DNA of 64,000 nucleotides from CAYMPH01 sp964392365 (lineage in GTDB: Bacteria; Spirochaetota; UBA4802; UBA5550): NCBI GenBank assembly GCA_964392365.1, contig CAYMPH010000003.1:248001-312000 (forward strand). Direction: 5' to 3'. Within the stretch, counting starts at the first letter, position 1. Every line of letters starts with the position of its first letter. The notes beneath the pieces were generated by a model. The model was not told the origin of the DNA and did no database searches. It was given only the letters and a program-made list of their open reading frames with translations. Position numbers and translations under genes: made by a program. Positions 34,131 to 42,866 of the stretch are shown piece after piece.

Positions 34131-34248
34131 CTCTGACCCTCATCTTTCAATGAAGCCGAATTGGTTTACTTTAGCCCGGTTTTATAGAGATTCAGTATTA
34201 TCATTTAAAAACTTTATATTTCAAGAAAACAAGCAGGGCTCTGACCCC
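34131..34248. repeat. Two direct copies of CTCTGACCC
   Basis: CTCTGACCCT (34131-34140) and CTCTGACCCC (34239-34248) lie 98 bases apart between tRNA-Gly and mraZ. The motif GGGTCAGAG, its complement, is often seen near REP-associated (IS200-like) transposases, so this may be a scar. No transposase is present. The rest of the 33979-34371 gap holds the tRNA promoter and the mraZ promoter. Confidence 0.4.
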
Positions 34249-34283
34249 GGCAACAAATTATTTCATAAAAACGCCTTTTTTAA

Positions 34284-34341
34284 TTGACAAAAAAATATTA
34301 ATGATATATTTGTGGGGTTTAGTGGGGATTTGTGTTAAAAT
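34284..34341 (+). promoter_or_regulatory. mraZ promoter with MraZ-box array
   Basis: TTGACA (34284-34289) with TATATT (34305-34310), spacer 15, is the likely promoter of the dcw operon. Directly downstream are three 10-bp direct repeats: GTGGGGTTTA, GTGGGGATTT and a weaker GTGTTAAAAT (34312-34341). MraZ is known to bind tandem TGGGN boxes spaced by about five bases upstream of its own gene, so this is its autoregulatory operator. Confidence 0.78.
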
Positions 34342-34371
34342 AAAACATTTTGAGGGTGAATCAGGCTATTT

Positions 34372-34809
34372 ATGTTTATGGGCGAGTTTCATCCGGTTCT
34401 TGATGAAAAGGGGCGTGTTGCCATACCGGTTAAACACAGACGCGCTTTCGGAGAAGATCAGATTATTAACAGTCTTGTGATTACATATGGTTTTGATAAA
34501 TGCATTATGGGTTTCAGAGATGAGGATTGGAAGGATTTTGTAGCTGATAAACTTGTTAATTTATCTCAGTCTGATCCGAAAAATAGAATGAGAATGAGGG
34601 TGCTTCTCGGCGGAGCATGCGAGTGCGATCTCGATAAACAGGGCAGAATAACTATACCGGCATATCTGCTTGAATATGCAGGTCTTAACAAAGAAGCTGT
34701 CATTCTGGGTTTGTATAACAGAATTGAAATCTGGAGTAATAGCGAATATGAACGCTATAAACCGGATAAAGATGAGATGAATGCTTTTGCTTCAGAGCTT
34801 GGTTTTTAA
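34372..34809 (+). CDS. mraZ: Transcriptional regulator MraZ
   Basis: A 145-residue protein of two AbrB-like domains: MGEFHPVLDEKGRVAIPVKH (about residues 3-22) and GACECDLDKQGRITIPAYLL (about 82-101), each with the D-x-K-G-R core of MraZ. It forms a ring-shaped oligomer that binds repeats upstream of the dcw operon and represses it. The start MFMGEF matches the family. The operator described at 34312-34341 lies 31 bases upstream. It is the first gene of the operon. Confidence 0.95.
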   Translation: MFMGEFHPVLDEKGRVAIPVKHRRAFGEDQIINSLVITYGFDKCIMGFRDEDWKDFVADKLVNLSQSDPKNRMRMRVLLGGACECDLDKQGRITIPAYLLEYAGLNKEAVILGLYNRIEIWSNSEYERYKPDKDEMNAFASELGF

Positions 34810-34838
34810 CAAATAGAGAATATCAATAATCCATTATA

Positions 34839-34865
34839 TTGACATTCTCCCAGGTTGTTTATAAA
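34839..34865 (+). promoter_or_regulatory. Possible internal promoter before rsmH
   Basis: TTGACA (34839-34844) and TATAAA (34860-34865), with a 15-base spacer, lie in the 107-base gap between mraZ and rsmH. The spacer is short, so this is only a candidate. It would allow division genes to be expressed when MraZ blocks the first promoter. Confidence 0.35.
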
Positions 34866-34916
34866 AGTAAAAATAGATTTAGATGTACGTTAAATTTTGA
34901 ACTGGTGTGATATGCA

Positions 34917-35912
34917 ATGAGACATAATACAGAAAAGGATATTTCAGCTATTGTGCACACGCCTGTATTGTGGCAGGAGATTTCAGATTATATAGAAAAT
35001 TCAAAATTTAAGGGAAGAGGTTTGCTGGTTGACTGCACTCTCGGGGAAGGCGGTCATTCGGAGTTATATCTGAATAAATTCCCTGAATTAAAAATAGTTG
35101 CATTTGAACGGGATATTGAAATTCTGAAAAAAGCGAGGATAAGGCTCGAACCGTTTAAGGATAGGATCGAATTGATAAACGATAATTTTTCTGAAATTTC
35201 AAAACATCTTGCAGATAAGGGCGAAATCAATTATCTTCTGTATGATTTTGGAATATCATCGTTTCATTACGAGCAGAGCGGACGCGGGTTTACATTTTCA
35301 AAGGATGAGCCGCTCGATATGAGGCTTACAGTAGACGGGGATTTAACTGCTTCCGACATTGTTAATTCCTACAGCGAAAAGGATCTGTCGGATATTATCC
35401 GCGAGTATGGCGAGGATTCCTGGCATCAGAAAATTGCTTCTGTAATATGCGCTGAGAGAAAAATAAATAAAATAGAAACCGCTACAGAACTTGCTTCAAT
35501 AATACTCAGGGCTATACCGAAAAAATTCCATGTTAAAAATATACATCCAGCTACAAGAGTTTTTCAGGCTCTTAGAATTGAAGTTAATGACGAACTTAAA
35601 TCAATAGAAAAAAGCCTTGATGACGCTTTCGGACTTCTTTCAGCAGGCGGAAGAATAATGGCAATATCTTTTCATTCGCTTGAAGACCGGATAGTAAAAA
35701 ATAAGTTTAAAAAATTTGCAGGTATTTCAATAGTTGACCAGGAAGATAAAAATGAATCAGGCTTAAAATATGTTGTGGATATTAGAAGGCCTGTAAAATA
35801 TGAGAAAAAAGCACTTCTTTTGACAAAAAAACCGGTGACTCCATCGCCGGAGGAAGTGGATGCAAATAAAAGATCAAGAAGCTCAAAACTAAGGGTGTGT
35901 GAAAAAATTTAG
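34917..35912 (+). CDS. rsmH: 16S rRNA (cytosine-1402-N4)-methyltransferase
   Basis: A 331-residue methyltransferase (MraW) that modifies C1402 in the decoding centre of 16S rRNA. HTPVLWQEI (about residues 13-21) and DCTLGEGGHSELYL (about 39-52) form the SAM pocket, and LYDFGISSFHYEQSGRGFTF (about 106-125) and RVFQALRIEVNDEL (about 215-228), AISFHSLEDRIVKNKF are the family's conserved blocks. Length is a little above the usual 310. Its stop (TAG) overlaps the ribosome-binding site of ftsL. Gene order mraZ-rsmH is the classic start of dcw. Confidence 0.96.
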   Translation: MRHNTEKDISAIVHTPVLWQEISDYIENSKFKGRGLLVDCTLGEGGHSELYLNKFPELKIVAFERDIEILKKARIRLEPFKDRIELINDNFSEISKHLADKGEINYLLYDFGISSFHYEQSGRGFTFSKDEPLDMRLTVDGDLTASDIVNSYSEKDLSDIIREYGEDSWHQKIASVICAERKINKIETATELASIILRAIPKKFHVKNIHPATRVFQALRIEVNDELKSIEKSLDDAFGLLSAGGRIMAISFHSLEDRIVKNKFKKFAGISIVDQEDKNESGLKYVVDIRRPVKYEKKALLLTKKPVTPSPEEVDANKRSRSSKLRVCEKI

Positions 35913-35924
35913 AGGAGTAGCGTT

Positions 35925-36206
35925 ATCAAGTATCTGATTATAGTTATTTCTGTGTGCATGTTCGTAGTTGCATACGTGTGGCAGAATATCGAAGTTATGC
36001 GTGTCAAGATGAACTACAGAAGACTTCAGGCTGATGAAAGGGCAATGGTAAACAAAAACGGCAGGCTCATTTATGAAATTGAAAGACTAAAGAATTATAA
36101 CTCAGTAAGCAGGCTTGCCCAGTCTAAAGGATATAAAAAAATTTCTCCATCTGATATAGATGTGATTCTTCTAATGGATAATAATGAAAAAAGCACTAAA
36201 AAATAA
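35925..36206 (+). CDS. ftsL: FtsL-like divisome protein (apparent AUC start)
   Basis: A 93-residue bitopic protein. From ATC 35925 it reads (M)KYLIIVISVCMFVVAYVWQN, IEVMRVKMNYRRLQADERAM: a full membrane helix (about 3-18), then a coiled coil with the L/I spacing of FtsL/FtsB. The only good Shine-Dalgarno, AGAGGAG (35911-35917), lies seven bases before the ATC. The next canonical starts, GTG 35952 and ATG 35958, have no such site and would cut the membrane helix. It precedes murE with a 23-base overlap. In the divisome it links FtsQ to FtsW and FtsI. The call is by position and topology; primary sequence in FtsL is poorly conserved. Confidence 0.75.
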   Translation: MKYLIIVISVCMFVVAYVWQNIEVMRVKMNYRRLQADERAMVNKNGRLIYEIERLKNYNSVSRLAQSKGYKKISPSDIDVILLMDNNEKSTKK

Positions 36207-37698
36207 AAAAGCCTCATACCTTGCTGCATCATCGTCCGGAATAATTAATTATGCAGCCGGGCCTCATGATGCAGAGATCACATCAGTTGAGTATGATTCA
36301 AGAAAAGTCGGTCCAGGCACAATGTTTGTTGCTGTGAAAGGATTTGCAGCAGACGGGCACGCTTATATAAAAAATGCTGTTGATGCAGGTGCATCTGCAG
36401 TTGTTGTTTCTCCGGATAGATTGAATGAATTTATGAAACATTCATCGAAAACTGCAATTTATACATCGTCTGATACAAGAAGAGCCTTATCAATACTGGC
36501 AGCTTCTTTTTTTGATTTTCCGTCTGTGGAAATGGATATTATCGGAGTAACCGGAACTAATGGCAAAACTTCCATTACATATATGCTTGAATCGGTTCTG
36601 AAAAAAGCAGGAATGAATCCCGGAGTTATCGGAACAATTAATTACAGATGGGCCGGGAAAACTTTATCAGCTCCGAATACAACACCCGAGTCGCGCGACA
36701 TACAGGAACTTCTCCATAATATGCTTGAGGATGGTGTTGATTCTGTTGTGATGGAGGTTTCATCGCACGCGCTTGCTCTTGGCCGGGTTGAGGATGTTGA
36801 TTTCAACTGCGCAATTTTTACGAACCTCACGGGCGATCATCTCGATTTTCATTCAGATATGGAAGATTATTTCTCCGCAAAGATGAGGCTTTTCACTCTT
36901 CTTGATAAAGGCGTAAATGAAATCAGGTGCGCTGTTGTCAATGCTGACGACGGATATTGCAGAAGAATTATTGATGCGAAAAAAGATTTTTCTTTTCCTG
37001 TAAATTCTTTCGGTATGTCAAACGCGGATTATATGCCGGATGCAGACAGTATTGAAAATAAAATTACAGGCCTTTCATATAAACTCAAAAAACCATTTTC
37101 AATGGAAGTTAATCTGAAACTTGCAGGTAAATTTCATGTATCGAACTCTCTTGCTGCTCTGAGCGCTGCTTCGTCTCTTGGTATAGAAAAGAAAATTATT
37201 GCTGAAGGCCTCAACGAACTTGAGAATGTTCCGGGAAGATACGAAGTGATTCATTCTAATGAAGGATTCAGCGCTGTTGTCGATTACGCTCATACAGGTG
37301 ACGCGCTTTTAAAGCTGCTTCAGTCTGTTAAAGAGCTTTCTCATAAAAGAATAATTACTGTTTTCGGGTGCGGCGGCGACCGCGACAAAACAAAGCGCCC
37401 GGTTATGGGAGCAGTTGCATCATCTAATTCCGACTGCGTGATAGTTACAAGCGATAATCCCAGAACTGAAATGCCTGGTGCAATCATCAGCGAAATAATA
37501 TCAGGCATATCCCTGAAGAATTTTGAGATCGTTGAAGACCGGGAGCATGCGATTGCGAAAGCAGTGGAAATGGCTCAAAGCGGAGATATTATAGTTGTTG
37601 CAGGAAAAGGACACGAGGATTACCAGATACTCGGAAAAAATAAAATCCATTTTGATGATAGAGAAATGCTTATGAAATATATTGCCAAGAGGAAATAA
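36184..37698 (+). CDS. murE: UDP-N-acetylmuramoyl-tripeptide synthetase MurE
   Basis: A 504-residue Mur ligase that adds the third amino acid to UDP-MurNAc-L-Ala-D-Glu. The first domain binds the substrate (YDSRKVGPGTMFVAVKG, about residues 38-54). The ATP loop is GVTGTNGKTSITYML (about 119-133); the C-terminal domain has FGCGGDRDKTKRPVMG (about 394-409) and the amino-acid selectivity motif SDNPRTEMP (about 422-430). DNPR is the signature for meso-diaminopimelate-adding enzymes, so the peptidoglycan is probably DAP-type. Weak ribosome-binding site; its start overlaps ftsL, so coupling is likely. A palindromic element separates it from murF. Confidence 0.95.
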   Translation: MKKALKNKKASYLAASSSGIINYAAGPHDAEITSVEYDSRKVGPGTMFVAVKGFAADGHAYIKNAVDAGASAVVVSPDRLNEFMKHSSKTAIYTSSDTRRALSILAASFFDFPSVEMDIIGVTGTNGKTSITYMLESVLKKAGMNPGVIGTINYRWAGKTLSAPNTTPESRDIQELLHNMLEDGVDSVVMEVSSHALALGRVEDVDFNCAIFTNLTGDHLDFHSDMEDYFSAKMRLFTLLDKGVNEIRCAVVNADDGYCRRIIDAKKDFSFPVNSFGMSNADYMPDADSIENKITGLSYKLKKPFSMEVNLKLAGKFHVSNSLAALSAASSLGIEKKIIAEGLNELENVPGRYEVIHSNEGFSAVVDYAHTGDALLKLLQSVKELSHKRIITVFGCGGDRDKTKRPVMGAVASSNSDCVIVTSDNPRTEMPGAIISEIISGISLKNFEIVEDREHAIAKAVEMAQSGDIIVVAGKGHEDYQILGKNKIHFDDREMLMKYIAKRK

Positions 37699-37701
37699 TT
37701 A

Positions 37702-37781
37702 TGTCATTCCGGCCGTAACGCAGTGGAGAGCCGGAATCCATTGTTTTAGCAAAATGGATTCCCGCCTTCGCGGGAATGACA
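37702..37781. repeat. 80-bp palindromic element between murE and murF
   Basis: TGTCATTCC (37702-37710) and GGAATGACA (37773-37781) are exact inverted ends. Inside are TTCCGGC/GCCGGAA, the AATGGATT/AATCCATT pair and TTCCCGC/GCGGGAA, so each half can form a hairpin. It matches the elements at 18053 and 45415. It lies within a transcribed operon. Confidence 0.8.
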
Positions 37782-37844
37782 GTTTTTGTTTGATTAAATG
37801 TGAAGAATTGTAGCAAATCTAATGTAAAATAGAAGGAAATCAGT

Positions 37845-39227
37845 TTGATTGCAGAATTTGAAACTACAGCCGGAAAGATCGCGGAAATAACAGGCGGAAA
37901 ACTTGAGAAAGGAAATCCATCTGCTGTTATCAGAACAATTACGAGTGATTCGCGTGAGATCAGAAACGACTCCCTGTTTGTGGCGCTTGCAGGTGAAAAA
38001 TTTGACGGTCACAATTTTATTTCAATTCTTTCATCTGATGGAAAAATTAGCGCATATCTTTCAATGAAGGATGTTGAAGATAAAGGCAGTGCTGCGTGCA
38101 TCAGGTGCGGAGATACACTTACAGGTCTTGGTGCTATAGGGAATTATGCAAGAAGTCTGGTTCATGCAAATGTGATTGGAGTAACAGGAACTAACGGTAA
38201 AACTACCACAAAAGAAATTATTTATAATATATTAAGTGCTGAACACAAAACGCTGAGAAGCGAAAAAAACTACAACAATGAGGTCGGAGTTCCATTTACA
38301 CTGATGAATCTCCGCGAGGAACATGAATTCGCTGTAATTGAAATGGGAATGAATCACCCGGGCGAGATCAGCCGTTTATCTAAAATGACTATGCCGGAAA
38401 TTTCTGTAATTACAGGAGCAGGCGAGGGACATCTCGAATTTCTCGGAAGCGTGGAAAATGTTGCACGCGCAAAATCCGAGATTATGGACGGCATGAGAGA
38501 AGGAACTGCAGTTTTTATTAATAGAGACACGCAGCATTATAAAATTTTTAAGGACACTGCAGCAGCACGGGGACTCAGGGCTGTTTCTTACGGGATAACT
38601 GATGAGGCTGATATTTATCCTGAAAAATATTCTCTTTCTGCCGAAAGTATAAAATTAAAATATTCCGGCGTTGATTTTGATGTGCCGGCTTACGGAATGC
38701 ATAACCTGTATAATATCATGGCCGGGATTGCAGTTGCAGGTTTATATGGTATTGAAATGGAGACTGCAGCAAGGCAGCTGAAGAATTTTGTTAATATCGG
38801 CGGGAGAAGCCAGATTATTAATAAAGGATATATAATTATTGATGATTCATATAATTCAAACCCTCTTTCTTCAAGATATGCTCTCAGGTCCATAAAGGAA
38901 GTTTATCCCGGGAAAAGAAAAATCGCTGTTCTTTCCGATATGAAGGAACTTGGAAAAGCTGAAGATGAATGTCACATTGAAATCGGCAGAGAGGCGGCAG
39001 CATGCGGATTTGATCTGCTGCTTCTTTACGGGAATATGGCTGAGAAATATCTCGACGGGGCCATCAGCTCCGGAATGAAAAGCGATTCGGTTAAGATCTT
39101 TTTTGATAAGGATGAGCTTTCAACTTATCTGAAAAATATACTTGTAGAAGATGATGTAGTTTTAGTAAAAGGTTCGAGATCCATGAAAATGGAAGATGTT
39201 GTTAAAAATATAACCGGGGTTTTATAA
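37845..39227 (+). CDS. murF: UDP-N-acetylmuramoyl-tripeptide--D-alanyl-D-alanine ligase
   Basis: A 460-residue Mur ligase that attaches D-Ala-D-Ala to the tripeptide nucleotide. It starts at TTG, behind AGAAGGAAATCAG. TGKIAEITGGKLEKG and TSDSREIRNDSLFVAL (about residues 7-50) are the first domain. The ATP loop is GVTGTNGKTTTKEI (about 112-125), followed by NYNNEVGVPFTLMNL (about 143-157) that holds the carbamoyl-lysine region, and VIEMGMNHPGEI (about 167-178). DDSYNSNPLS in the last third is typical of MurF. The stop shares one base with the mraY start. Confidence 0.95.
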   Translation: MIAEFETTAGKIAEITGGKLEKGNPSAVIRTITSDSREIRNDSLFVALAGEKFDGHNFISILSSDGKISAYLSMKDVEDKGSAACIRCGDTLTGLGAIGNYARSLVHANVIGVTGTNGKTTTKEIIYNILSAEHKTLRSEKNYNNEVGVPFTLMNLREEHEFAVIEMGMNHPGEISRLSKMTMPEISVITGAGEGHLEFLGSVENVARAKSEIMDGMREGTAVFINRDTQHYKIFKDTAAARGLRAVSYGITDEADIYPEKYSLSAESIKLKYSGVDFDVPAYGMHNLYNIMAGIAVAGLYGIEMETAARQLKNFVNIGGRSQIINKGYIIIDDSYNSNPLSSRYALRSIKEVYPGKRKIAVLSDMKELGKAEDECHIEIGREAAACGFDLLLLYGNMAEKYLDGAISSGMKSDSVKIFFDKDELSTYLKNILVEDDVVLVKGSRSMKMEDVVKNITGVL

Positions 39228-40312
39228 TGTTTTATCATTTTATACTTCCTTTAAAAGAATACGTTTCCTATCTGAATCTGTTCCGGTATATCACTTTCAG
39301 ATCCGCATACGCAGCTCTTACAGCTTTGCTGATAGTCCTGATTTTCGGAACTATTTTAATAAAGTGGCTCAAGTATCTGAAGCTCAGAGAGGAGATCAGG
39401 GAACTCGGTCCGGAAAGCCATAAATCAAAAGCCGGTACTCCAACAATGGGGGGTATTTTAATAATAGGTGCTGTGGTTGTCTCAACAGCTTTATGGGGAA
39501 ATTTTACCAATCATTATCTTATTCTTCTCATCGTAGCCGCACTTATTCTCACCGGTCTCGGCTTTGCTGATGATTATATCAAAACAGTTAAAAAGAAAAA
39601 AGCAGGGCTTAAGGCGAGAACCAAACTTACGGTTCAGTTTTTTACAGCTTTTCTTGTTTCAATTGTTATATATATATTTCCATCGAACAGCCTGCATTCA
39701 ACCAATCTTTTTGTTCCTTTTATAAATGAAGCGATTGTTGATATGGGCTGGCTCTGGATAGTTTTTTCCATAGTGTATATTATAGGATTTTCAAATGCAG
39801 TTAATCTCACAGACGGTCTTGATGGTCTAGCTGTGGGTAATGTTCTTTTTGTAGCAATTACTCTTGCTATTATGACATATTTAACAGGCCATAAAAATTT
39901 AGCTGCTTATCTCCGTATTCCATATATTCCGGATGCTGCAGAGCTTACAGTTTTTATGGCGGCGCTTTCAGGCGCATGTCTGGGATTTCTCTGGTTTAAC
40001 AGTAATCCTGCATCAGTGTTCATGGGAGATACGGGATCACTTGCACTTGGAGGAATTTTAGGAACTGTTGCTTTAATGATTAAAAAAGAAATTTTTCTGT
40101 TTATTGTCGGCGGTATCTTCGTAATCGAGGTTGCATCTGTAATAATTCAGGTTGCTTCTTTTAAATTAAGGGGGAAGCGGGTTTTTAAGATGTCTCCAAT
40201 TCATCATCATTTTGAGCTTTCGGGCTGGCCGGAGCAGAAGGTGGTTGTGAGAATGTGGATTGTGGGTATTGTTCTTGCAATACTGGGACTGAGTTCCCTT
40301 AAAATACTTTAA
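39227..40312 (+). CDS. mraY: Phospho-N-acetylmuramoyl-pentapeptide-transferase
   Basis: A 361-residue integral membrane enzyme with about ten helices that makes lipid I from UDP-MurNAc-pentapeptide and undecaprenyl phosphate. Conserved cytoplasmic blocks are all visible: HKSKAGTPTMGGILI (about residues 65-79), LGFADDYIK (about 112-120) with the metal-binding Asp pair, NAVNLTDGLDGLAVG (about 190-204), FMGDTGSLALGG (about 265-276) and the MSPIHHHFELSGWPEQKVV stretch (about 322-340). The ATG overlaps the murF stop by one base. Confidence 0.96.
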   Translation: MFYHFILPLKEYVSYLNLFRYITFRSAYAALTALLIVLIFGTILIKWLKYLKLREEIRELGPESHKSKAGTPTMGGILIIGAVVVSTALWGNFTNHYLILLIVAALILTGLGFADDYIKTVKKKKAGLKARTKLTVQFFTAFLVSIVIYIFPSNSLHSTNLFVPFINEAIVDMGWLWIVFSIVYIIGFSNAVNLTDGLDGLAVGNVLFVAITLAIMTYLTGHKNLAAYLRIPYIPDAAELTVFMAALSGACLGFLWFNSNPASVFMGDTGSLALGGILGTVALMIKKEIFLFIVGGIFVIEVASVIIQVASFKLRGKRVFKMSPIHHHFELSGWPEQKVVVRMWIVGIVLAILGLSSLKIL

Positions 40313-40335
40313 ATTTTTTTAACACTGGAATATAA

Positions 40336-41724
40336 ATGACCGATAAAAAACAGGAGAAAATTTTAATAGTGGGCCTTGGGTACAGGTCAGGGCTTGCTGC
40401 TGCAAATTTTCTCGCAGAAAAGGGAAAAAACGTTTCTGTTTCAGATTCAAAGAGCAGAGAAGAGCTGGCAGATACGGTTGCAAAGCTTAATAAAAATGTT
40501 AAATTTATTCCTGGAAATCAGAACCCGGAAATTCTTGATAGCGGATTCGATCTTATAGTTTTAAGCCCCGGCGTTCCAAAGTCCATCACTCTTATAAAAG
40601 AAGCTGTTAAAAGGGGAATCCGCGTAATAGCTGAAATCGAACTTGCTTTTGAAAATATGCATGGAAAGATAATTGCTATTACTGGAACAGACGGCAAGTC
40701 AACTACGACAGTTCTCACTGGGCATATCCTGGAAAAAATCGGAATTGATTCTATAGTAGGCGGGAATATCGGAATACCTCTTGTTTCACTTGTCAGTAAA
40801 ACCAATGAAGAAACAGTTTCTGTTGTTGAGCTTTCATCGTATCAGCTGGAAACCATCGATGCATTCCGCCCGGATGTGTGCTCATTTCTGAATGTAACAC
40901 CTGATCACCTTGACAGGTATGCGGATATGAACGAATACTTCGAGGCTAAATTCAGAATAACCATGAATCAGACTGCTGATGATTTCTTCATATTTAATGC
41001 GGATGATGATACACTCAGAGCGAATTTTAAAAGAGTAAAATCAAAAGCACTCAGCTTCTCACTTGCAGATAAAAATGCAGATGCATATTATGAAAACGGT
41101 TTTGTTTTTCTGAATCAGAAAGGCGCTGCTGTTAAAGTTATAGATACATCGAAATTGAACATATTCGGTCTTCATAATATACAGAATATAATGGCTGCTG
41201 TTTTAATGGTATATTCAATACTGAATAAGAAAGGCATTGCAGCGGATTTTAAAAAAATAGCAGATGCGTGCTATTCGTTCAAAGGTCTTGAGCACCGGGT
41301 TGAAAAGGTGGGCGAGTTTGAAGGCAGAACTTTCATCAATGATTCAAAAGCAACAACTGTAGGTGCGGTTCAGATGGCACTGAAAAGCCTTAAAAGTAAA
41401 GGCATTCTCATTTTAGGCGGAGTTACCAAGGGTGATGACTACAGCAGACTGATCCCTCTGATGAAGGAAAAGGTAAAGGGACTTGTTTTAATAGGAGAAT
41501 CTACAGGAGACTTTTCGGAAATATACAGCGAATTTAAGCCGGCCATAGCAAAGAGTCTTGATGAGGCGGTTGTTCTATCCATGAAGATGAGTGAAGGCGG
41601 TGATTCTATTCTTCTGTCTCCTGCATGCGCGTCATTTGATATGTTTAAAAATTTTGAGGAGCGCGGACGCGCTTTCAAGGAATCATACGGTAATCTGAAA
41701 AGCGGTAAACTGTCATGGACATGA
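40336..41724 (+). CDS. murD: UDP-N-acetylmuramoylalanine--D-glutamate ligase
   Basis: A 462-residue cytosolic Mur ligase that adds D-Glu to UDP-MurNAc-L-Ala. VGLGYRSGLAAANFL (about residues 12-26) is the N-terminal Rossmann fold, LIVLSPGVP (about 74-82) the conserved substrate loop, and AITGTDGKSTTTVLTGH (about 115-131) the ATP loop; Asp replaces Asn in the usual GTNGK, as in MurD. Further blocks are VVELSSYQLE (about 162-171) and FLNVTPDHLDRY. DSKATT (about 336-341) starts the C-terminal domain. It is 10 bases into the ftsW start. Confidence 0.95.
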   Translation: MTDKKQEKILIVGLGYRSGLAAANFLAEKGKNVSVSDSKSREELADTVAKLNKNVKFIPGNQNPEILDSGFDLIVLSPGVPKSITLIKEAVKRGIRVIAEIELAFENMHGKIIAITGTDGKSTTTVLTGHILEKIGIDSIVGGNIGIPLVSLVSKTNEETVSVVELSSYQLETIDAFRPDVCSFLNVTPDHLDRYADMNEYFEAKFRITMNQTADDFFIFNADDDTLRANFKRVKSKALSFSLADKNADAYYENGFVFLNQKGAAVKVIDTSKLNIFGLHNIQNIMAAVLMVYSILNKKGIAADFKKIADACYSFKGLEHRVEKVGEFEGRTFINDSKATTVGAVQMALKSLKSKGILILGGVTKGDDYSRLIPLMKEKVKGLVLIGESTGDFSEIYSEFKPAIAKSLDEAVVLSMKMSEGGDSILLSPACASFDMFKNFEERGRAFKESYGNLKSGKLSWT

Positions 41725-42866
41725 AATCCCTCATAGATACCAGAAGAAAGGGTGAGCCGGATCTTTATCTTTTCATTATAATATTCGTTTTAATCGGAAC
41801 AGGAATCGCAATGAGCTACAGCGCGAGTGCAGTTTATGCGCTTAAGGCGTTTGGAGATTCTTTTTATTTTTTAAAAAGGCAGCTGATATGGTTTGTGATA
41901 GGCCTTGCTGCAATGATTGTTTTTCAGGAAATAGATTACAGGATATATCTCAAACATACAAAGCTTATGATACTTCTGTCTGTTATTCTTCTCGTACTTG
42001 TTTTAATTCCAGGCGTGGGTCACAGCGTTAAAGGTTCAACAAGATGGATTGCGATAGGGCCGTTTTCAATGCAGCCTTCAGAGTTTGTTAAACTTTTTAT
42101 GGTTATATATCTTGTTAAAGTTTTTTCATCTGAAACGCGTGGAAATCATGTTGTTCAGCTGCTCATACCCATGCTGATCATTGCATCAATATTTATTCTG
42201 ATAATGATACAGCCGGATTTCGGAACAGGTATTGACCTTCTTTTTGTTTCAGTGTTTATTCTGTTTGTATCCGGCTTTCCGTTTTTTTATCTGCTATCGC
42301 TGTTTATGATCAGCGTTCCGGCTTTCTATCTTCTTATTTACCAGGTGTCTTACAGGTGGGAAAGAATACTCGCGTATGTTGATCCGTGGAAGGACAGATT
42401 CGGAATCGGCTATCATATTATACAGTCTTTTATTGCTTTTAAAAAAGGCGGATTTTTCGGAACAGGTCTCGGTTCAGGAACACAGAAAATAGTAAGGCTT
42501 CCTGAGCCTCATACAGACTTTATTTTTGCTGTAATCGCGGAAGAAACCGGGTTTGTGGGAACAATTTTTTTAATTTTTATATACGGAGCATTTCTCTGGA
42601 GAGGCTTTATAATTGCAATCGGGGCACCGGATGATTTCGGAAGGCTGCTTGCTACAGGACTGAGCCTCATGATTACAGTTCAGGCATTTATCAATATTGC
42701 AGTAGTCAGCGGAAGTCTGCCTACTACGGGAATTCCTCTCCCATTTATCAGCTACGGAGGGTCATCATTACTCTGCAGCATGATTGCTTGCGGAATTCTC
42801 CTGAATATTTCCCGTTACAGGGAAGCAGCGCTCGATGGATTTAAATACGGTCAAGAGGGTATATAA
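41715..42866 (+). CDS. ftsW: FtsW lipid-II polymerase (SEDS family)
   Basis: A 383-residue SEDS-family protein with about ten membrane helices, polymerising glycan strands at the septum with a class-B penicillin-binding protein. GIAMSYSASAVYA (about residues 23-35), STRWIAIGPFSMQPSEFVKL (about 108-127) with the family's conserved Pro-Ser-Glu, QPDFGTG (about 158-164), DFIFAVIAEETGF (about 263-275) and GIPLPFISYGGSSL (about 333-346) are all present. Overlap with murD by 10 bases shows coupling. An FtsI partner is missing from the cluster, so FtsW must find its partner elsewhere. Confidence 0.95.
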   Translation: MDMKSLIDTRRKGEPDLYLFIIIFVLIGTGIAMSYSASAVYALKAFGDSFYFLKRQLIWFVIGLAAMIVFQEIDYRIYLKHTKLMILLSVILLVLVLIPGVGHSVKGSTRWIAIGPFSMQPSEFVKLFMVIYLVKVFSSETRGNHVVQLLIPMLIIASIFILIMIQPDFGTGIDLLFVSVFILFVSGFPFFYLLSLFMISVPAFYLLIYQVSYRWERILAYVDPWKDRFGIGYHIIQSFIAFKKGGFFGTGLGSGTQKIVRLPEPHTDFIFAVIAEETGFVGTIFLIFIYGAFLWRGFIIAIGAPDDFGRLLATGLSLMITVQAFINIAVVSGSLPTTGIPLPFISYGGSSLLCSMIACGILLNISRYREAALDGFKYGQEGI

